From Akkermansia muciniphila (lineage in GTDB: Bacteria; Verrucomicrobiota; Verrucomicrobiia; Chthoniobacterales; Chthoniobacteraceae), in contig CAMCYN010000013.1 in the NCBI GenBank assembly GCA_945883955.1, positions 1 through 33,092 on the forward strand: DNA of 33,092 nt. Direction: 5' to 3'. Of this stretch, positions 27,876 to 33,092 are shown piece by piece (positions within the stretch are counted from its first letter, which is position 1; the number at the start of each line of letters is the position of its first letter). The notes below the pieces were generated by a model. It saw nothing but the letters and a program-made list of their open reading frames with translations. It searched no databases and was not told the DNA's origin. Position numbers and translations under genes: made by a program.

Positions 27876-28718
27876 ATGAAGCTGCACATCACCCACTCCA
27901 CCGAATACCGTTACCTGAGCCCAGTCTTCGGAAGTTCCAACGAACTACGGCTCACACCGCCGAAAAATATCTGGCAGCAGCCGCAGTTTTTTTTACTCCG
28001 AATACTTCCCGCGAGCAGATTACGACGGTTTCAGGATTTCCATCAAAATACCGTTACCCATTTCGAGATCGAGGAACCTCACAGCAGCCTTCTAATCGAA
28101 TCAAAATTCACCGTCACCACCTCCAGCTATTACGCTCAGGGGATGCCAGACGGGGTGACCCTTGCAACACTGGCAGAAACAGCGCTATCAGAGGAACTTC
28201 AACCCTTCCTTCAACCCAGCCGATCCGTTGAGATTCCGCCCGAAATATGGCGAGCTGCCGTGGATGTTGTCTCCGGGGAACAGGAGGTGTTCGCCACAGC
28301 ACGAGCGCTGATGAATTACGTTTACAGCACATGCCGTTACGTACCCAAGATCACGAAAGTCTCCACGACTTCGACAGAATTTTTCACGGATAAAAGGGGA
28401 GTTTGCCAAGACTTCGCGCACCTAATGTTGGCACTCTGCCGCGCGATTCGTCTGCCGGCTCGTTACGTCAGTGGATATCTTTATGACGCTAGGCGCAAAG
28501 ATATCCGGGGAGCGCATGCCACTCATGCTTGGGTCGATGTCTGGATTCCTGGACACGGCTGGTGCGGCCTTGATCCGACAAACAACTGCCTGATCCAAGA
28601 GACGTACGTCACACTGGCCGTTGGGCGAGACTACCAAGACGCCGCCCCCTTAACAGGAAGCTATTGGGGCAGCACTGGATGCGACATGGATGTGAAGGTT
28701 CACATCGAAGAAGTATAA
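27876..28718 (+). CDS. transglutaminase family protein
   Basis: 280 aa: MKLHITHSTEYRYLSPVFGSSNELRLTP, GVCQDFAHLMLALCRAIRLPARYVSGYLYD, HAWVDVWIPGHGWCGLDPTNN (Cys-His-Asp triad). Confidence 0.94.
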   Translation: MKLHITHSTEYRYLSPVFGSSNELRLTPPKNIWQQPQFFLLRILPASRLRRFQDFHQNTVTHFEIEEPHSSLLIESKFTVTTSSYYAQGMPDGVTLATLAETALSEELQPFLQPSRSVEIPPEIWRAAVDVVSGEQEVFATARALMNYVYSTCRYVPKITKVSTTSTEFFTDKRGVCQDFAHLMLALCRAIRLPARYVSGYLYDARRKDIRGAHATHAWVDVWIPGHGWCGLDPTNNCLIQETYVTLAVGRDYQDAAPLTGSYWGSTGCDMDVKVHIEEV

Positions 28719-28732
28719 GGGCGCAGGCACGC

Positions 28733-30232
28733 TCACATTAGATTGGCTGCGACTTCAGCCATGTGACTACGCTCACCCTTAAATAGGTTGACGTGCGCCA
28801 TAAATTCCTGACCCTGAAGCTTGTTTCTCGTATAGACTAGCCCGTTGGTATGCGCATCGACGTAGGGGTTATCTATTTGCCCCAGATCCCCGATGAGCAC
28901 CATTTTACTTCCCTTTCCCATGCGGGTTACCAGGGTTTTGGCCTCGTGCGGAGTGAGTTGCTGGGCCTCGTCCACGATAAAAATCGATCGAGGCAGGGAG
29001 CGCCCACGAATATGAGTAATCGCTTCTACCTCCAGCAGACCAGATTGCAAAAGCGGCTCATACGGACGAACCTGCTTCACCCCGCCCGCAACGGGTGCGA
29101 CAGACCGACCGCCTGATTTGCGTGAACTGGCCTTTTTGGACTCGAACTGGTCCGGCTTGCGGGGACGTGCCAGAAGATGTTCAAGGGCATCATAAGCAGG
29201 CTGAAGCCACGGCTGCATCTTCTCCTCCTTACTGCCTGGCAGGAATCCGATGTCCTTCCCCGTAGGCATGATAACCCTCGTAATCAGCATCTTTTCAAAA
29301 TCCCCACCCTGCACCTGTTCCAGTGCAGCACCGACGGTTAGGAGAGTCTTCCCCGTTCCAGCCTTTCCGTACACCGTTACCAACGTGATTTGCGGGTCAT
29401 AAAGTGCATCCAGGAGGAAACGCTGCCCGAGGTTTAACGCCTGCAAAGAACGCCCCCCCTGAATGGTCACATGATCCCGGTGTAGGATATTAAAAAAACC
29501 ACCCTGTTTATGTCGGGCAGGCACCCGGTGATCGGGGGCATCCTCGCTACGAAGTAGCAGAAACTGGTTGGGCTGGTACTTACCCTTGAGATCAGGAAGA
29601 AAGATATGCCCTTCGCTGGCAAATGCTTGAAGGCGATTTCCGGAAATCACCAAACTTTCGTAATCTTCATCGCCCGTGCGGCGCTGTGCCCGGCGAATGT
29701 CATTGTCGTCCTCGACCCGGTCGGTCCGATAATCCTGCGCTTCCAAGCCAAGAGAACGGGCTTTTAGCTGAAGGTTCAAATCCTTCGTCACCAATATCGT
29801 TTGTCCCGGCTGGCTGTCCGCCAGGTGAGCCGCCGTGGCCAAGATCCGGTTGTCGGTCCGGGAAAAGTCGGGGAAAAGGGCCCGCGCCGTCGTAAAGCGG
29901 ACACTCTGGGCCGTTGCCTGCCAGGCTCCCCGTTCAAACTGAACCGCCGGATTAATACAAACTTGAATCCGCCCTCCACTTGGCAAAACAACCCCTTCTC
30001 GCATCGCTGCGGCATTCGGGAAGCGCTCATTTAATCTCCGGTGCACTTCCCTCGCATTGGCACCGCGCGTGGTATTTTCCGGCTTAAACTTGTCGAGTTC
30101 TTCCAGAACTTCGATCGGGATCCATACCACGTGCTCCTGAAAGCAAAACATCGACTGCGGATCGTGGAGGAGGACGTTGGTATCGAGCACGAAATGCTTC
30201 TGAACCGGTGCGGACGATGGGGTGTTGTCCAT
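28733..30232 (-). CDS. PhoH family ATPase with N-terminal PIN domain
   Basis: 499 aa: KHFVLDTNVLLHDPQSMFCFQEHVVWIPIEVLEELDKFK (PIN) and VYGKAGTGKTLLTVGAAL ... SIFIVDEAQQLTPHEAKTLVTRMGKGSKMVLIGDLGQID (PhoH). Confidence 0.95.
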   Translation of the reverse strand: MDNTPSSAPVQKHFVLDTNVLLHDPQSMFCFQEHVVWIPIEVLEELDKFKPENTTRGANAREVHRRLNERFPNAAAMREGVVLPSGGRIQVCINPAVQFERGAWQATAQSVRFTTARALFPDFSRTDNRILATAAHLADSQPGQTILVTKDLNLQLKARSLGLEAQDYRTDRVEDDNDIRRAQRRTGDEDYESLVISGNRLQAFASEGHIFLPDLKGKYQPNQFLLLRSEDAPDHRVPARHKQGGFFNILHRDHVTIQGGRSLQALNLGQRFLLDALYDPQITLVTVYGKAGTGKTLLTVGAALEQVQGGDFEKMLITRVIMPTGKDIGFLPGSKEEKMQPWLQPAYDALEHLLARPRKPDQFESKKASSRKSGGRSVAPVAGGVKQVRPYEPLLQSGLLEVEAITHIRGRSLPRSIFIVDEAQQLTPHEAKTLVTRMGKGSKMVLIGDLGQIDNPYVDAHTNGLVYTRNKLQGQEFMAHVNLFKGERSHMAEVAANLM

Positions 30233-30363
30233 GACTCATCTTGTCCCAAAAACGCCTCGGCTGCAATACTATTTGCCTCCACAAGATCTCGTCACGCCAC
30301 TGAAACATTCGATTCCTTCAGCACGGATTGCGTATAGCAACAGAGGCCGATTAGACTTCGGGG

Positions 30364-31284
30364 ATGGAGAAGATGATTATTGTCGGCACCGGCTGTTCTG
30401 GTCTCACTGCTGCTATCTACGCAGCACGCGCCAATTTTGCCCCTCTCGTACTCGAAGGCCATGAACCCGGGGGGCAACTTTCCACGACTACTTTGGTCGA
30501 AAATTTTCCCGGATTTCCGGAAGGCATCGACGGACCGTCGCTCGTCATGAACATGAAGTCCCAAGCCGAGCGATTCGGAGCTCGTTTTGAATACGCCACA
30601 CTCACCGATTTCGAAGCAGCCAACGGACACATCAAGGCCAAGCTCGACGAGCGGTGGGTGGAAACCGAAACGCTCATTATCGCCTCTGGGGCCTCGGCCA
30701 AATGGCTGGGTTTGCCTCGCGAGAAGGAACTTATCGGTCACGGACTGACCTCTTGCGCGACCTGTGACGGTGCCTTTTACCGCAACGTCCCCGTCTGCGT
30801 CATCGGCGGAGGTGATTCAGCCTGTGAAGAAGCCAACTTCCTCACGCGCTTCGCCTCCAAGGTTTACCTCATTCATCGCCGAGATTCCCTCCGAGCTTCC
30901 AAAATCATGGCCGAAAGGACCCTCGCCAACCCCAAAATCGAGATCCTATGGAATAGCATCCCAACGGAATATATTGCTGATGCTGAAGGTGAAATGCGCG
31001 CCATCAAACTCACCAACAGCGTGACCAGCCACGAACACGAGCTCGAAGTAAAATGTGTTTTTGTCGCAATCGGGCACAATCCAAACACCAAAGCTTTCCG
31101 GGGCAAACTTGACATGGACGCTGACGGATACCTTATCCAGCACAATGGCACCCACACCAACGTCCCCGGCGTATTTGCTTCCGGTGATGTTGCCGACCGC
31201 ACTTACCGCCAGGCGATCACAGCCGCAGGTCAGGGTTGCGCCGCCGCGTTAGACGCCGAACGCTACATGTCCCACCACGGCTAA
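30364..31284 (+). CDS. trxB: thioredoxin-disulfide reductase
   Basis: 306 aa: IIVGTGCSGLTAAIYAARANFAPLVLEG, CATCDGAFY redox motif, GGGDSACEEANFLTRF, GVFASGDVADRTYRQAITAAGQGCAAALDAERY. Confidence 0.96.
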   Translation: MEKMIIVGTGCSGLTAAIYAARANFAPLVLEGHEPGGQLSTTTLVENFPGFPEGIDGPSLVMNMKSQAERFGARFEYATLTDFEAANGHIKAKLDERWVETETLIIASGASAKWLGLPREKELIGHGLTSCATCDGAFYRNVPVCVIGGGDSACEEANFLTRFASKVYLIHRRDSLRASKIMAERTLANPKIEILWNSIPTEYIADAEGEMRAIKLTNSVTSHEHELEVKCVFVAIGHNPNTKAFRGKLDMDADGYLIQHNGTHTNVPGVFASGDVADRTYRQAITAAGQGCAAALDAERYMSHHG

Positions 31285-31329
31285 GAAAAGCCCGTCAGAG
31301 CGGCTAATCTCGCTTCCTCCTCCGTTTGC

Positions 31330-33092
31330 ATGTGGATTGTCCGTCTCGCGCTCAGACGCCCATATACCTTTGTGGTAGCAGCACTCGCACTGCTGCTACT
31401 CACTCCGTTTGTATTGCTGCGCACGCCCACGGACATCTTTCCCTCGATTAATATCCCGGTTGTTTCCGTCATCTGGCAATACGGCGGACTGAGCGCCCAG
31501 GAAATTGAGCAGCGGATTATCTACATCCACGAACGCTCCCTATCGGCCACCGTCAACGACATCGAACATATCGAGTCCAACTCCTACAATGGAGTTGGGA
31601 TCATCAAGGTTTTCTTACGCGAAGGGGCCTCCATTGACGGAGCCGTGGCCCAGATCACGGCGGTGGCGCAAACAGTAACGCGCCAGATGCCGCCCGGCCA
31701 AACTCCTCCGCTGGTCATCCGTTACAGCGCTTCGACGGTACCCGTACTTCAGTATTCCATAACCAGCCCAACACTTTCAGAAGGAGAGATCTATGATCTG
31801 ACCCTCAACCAGGTACGAACCGCTCTAGTGACCGTCCAGGGGGCACAAATTCCATGGCCATACGGAGGAAGAACCCGGGTGGTTTCTGTCGACCTCGACC
31901 TGACAGCACTCAAAGCACGCGGCCTCACTCCTCAAGACGTAGTCAATGCAGTTGGTTCCCAGAATCTGATCATGCCAAGCGGCACCGCCAAAGTCGGCGG
32001 AACCGAATACGATATCGAGGTCAATTCCAGCCCCCGACTCATGGAGGACCTGAACGAACTTCCCATCAAAAGTATCGGGGAAACAACGATCCGGCTCCGG
32101 GAAGTTGGGCAAGTGCGCGACGGATCGCAACCGCAACAAAACGTAGTCAGACATAACGGCAGCCGAGGGGTTCTTCTTACCATTATGAAGAGCGGGATGG
32201 CGTCGACCCTTCAGGTCGTCAACCGCATCAAAGAGCAGATCCCAAAAGTACTCTCAACTGTCCCACCTTCGCTAGCAGTGCAGGAGTTTTCGGACCAATC
32301 CGTGTTCGTCCGGGCGGCAATTGAAGGGGTTCTAAAAGAGGGGGTGATTGCCGCCGCACTCACAGCCTTGATGATCCTTCTTTTTATCGGGTCTTGGCGA
32401 AGCACAGTCATTATCGCTCTCTCCATCCCGCTAGCTGTTTTGTGTTCCATCGCCATCCTCAGCGCCCTTGGAGAAACCATCAACTTGATGACCCTCGGCG
32501 GATTGTCGCTTGCCGTAGGGATCTTGGTCGATGACGCCACCGTCGAAATTGAAAATGTCCACCGCCAGATGGCCATGGGCAAACCGCTTCATCAGGCGAT
32601 CCTCGATGGGGCGGAAGAAATCGCGCTGCCCGCTCTGGTTTCGACCCTCTGCATCTGCATCGTTTTTGTTCCGATGTTCTTTCTAAGCGGAGTGTCACAT
32701 TATCTATTCGTACCTCTGGCAGAGGCTGTTGTATTCGCAATGCTCGCCAGCTACGTTCTATCAAGGACCCTGATTCCAACCCTCGTACAGTGGTTTTACC
32801 GGCATCAAAATCTTGCGGAACACGGGGACCATGGGCTCCTTCCCTCCGGAATCCTGCGACCCTTTGCCCTTTTTCAGCGAGCCTTCGAAACTGGCTTTGA
32901 GCGGGTCAGGAACCGCTTCCGTACGGCACTGACCACCTGCCTGCAACGCCGCCGAAGCTTCATCTTTCTCTTCCTAATATTTTGCGCCGGATCCGGCGCT
33001 CTTATCCCCTTTCTGGGAAGAGACTTTTTTCCCCGTGTCGATACGGGTCAAATAAAGCTCCATCTCAGAGCACGCTCCGGCACCCGAATCGA
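31330..33092 (+). CDS. RND-family efflux transporter permease (AcrB/HAE-like), 3' truncated by window
   Basis: Manual translation from ATG 31330: MWIVRLALRRPYTFVVAALALLLLTPFVLLRTPTDIFPSINIPVVSVIWQYGGLSAQEIEQRI...; downstream TM region with LGGLSLAVGILVDDATVEIENVHR. Confidence 0.93.
   Translation, partial: MWIVRLALRRPYTFVVAALALLLLTPFVLLRTPTDIFPSINIPVVSVIWQYGGLSAQEIEQRIIYIHERSLSATVNDIEHIESNSYNGVGIIKVFLREGASIDGAVAQITAVAQTVTRQMPPGQTPPLVIRYSASTVPVLQYSITSPTLSEGEIYDLTLNQVRTALVTVQGAQIPWPYGGRTRVVSVDLDLTALKARGLTPQDVVNAVGSQNLIMPSGTAKVGGTEYDIEVNSSPRLMEDLNELPIKSIGETTIRLREVGQVRDGSQPQQNVVRHNGSRGVLLTIMKSGMASTLQVVNRIKEQIPKVLSTVPPSLAVQEFSDQSVFVRAAIEGVLKEGVIAAALTALMILLFIGSWRSTVIIALSIPLAVLCSIAILSALGETINLMTLGGLSLAVGILVDDATVEIENVHRQMAMGKPLHQAILDGAEEIALPALVSTLCICIVFVPMFFLSGVSHYLFVPLAEAVVFAMLASYVLSRTLIPTLVQWFYRHQNLAEHGDHGLLPSGILRPFALFQRAFETGFERVRNRFRTALTTCLQRRRSFIFLFLIFCAGSGALIPFLGRDFFPRVDTGQIKLHLRARSGTRI

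Noticed and set aside
27662-28231. 189-aa plus-strand ORF with NNNSSSNSSSNNSSELN
   Set aside because: Alternative frame of the CAR repeat overlapping the alpha-E and transglutaminase genes.

Overview
A Verrucomicrobia-like (taxon inferred, not proven) chromosomal segment. (1) 1-~3.93 kb: one end of an integrative element or prophage. It has a tyrosine recombinase next to the 3' end of a tRNA-Pro(TGG), a RecT-like partial CDS, small regulatory ORFs and a divergent operator-like region. (2) 4.1-9.5 kb: housekeeping genes uvrB, a dihydrolipoamide acyltransferase (E2), an acylphosphatase and an ExbB/ExbD pair. (3) 9.4-11.9 kb: an 841-codon TPR ORF with a Pro-rich linker. (4) 12.1-19.95 kb: the standout feature, a giant protein built almost entirely of about 322 head-to-tail octapeptides (consensus [ILV]-x-[AG]-[LF]-[STN]-[ST]-x-Q). 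By my hand parse the octads form 56-aa (7-octad) and 80-aa (10-octad) blocks. The ORF track splits it into two ORFs. The split is explained by a perfect 29-bp tandem duplication at 16080-16137; removing one copy gives a single 2604-aa ORF and restores the octad and block register. This could be a phase-variation switch, a fresh pseudogenising mutation or an assembly error. (5) 20.0-33.1 kb: hisS, a DedA-family gene, a squalene-hopene-cyclase/prenyltransferase-like pair, the circularly permuted ATP-grasp/alpha-E/transglutaminase triad (with a poly-Q C-terminus on the alpha-E protein), a PIN-PhoH ATPase, trxB and a truncated RND efflux permease.
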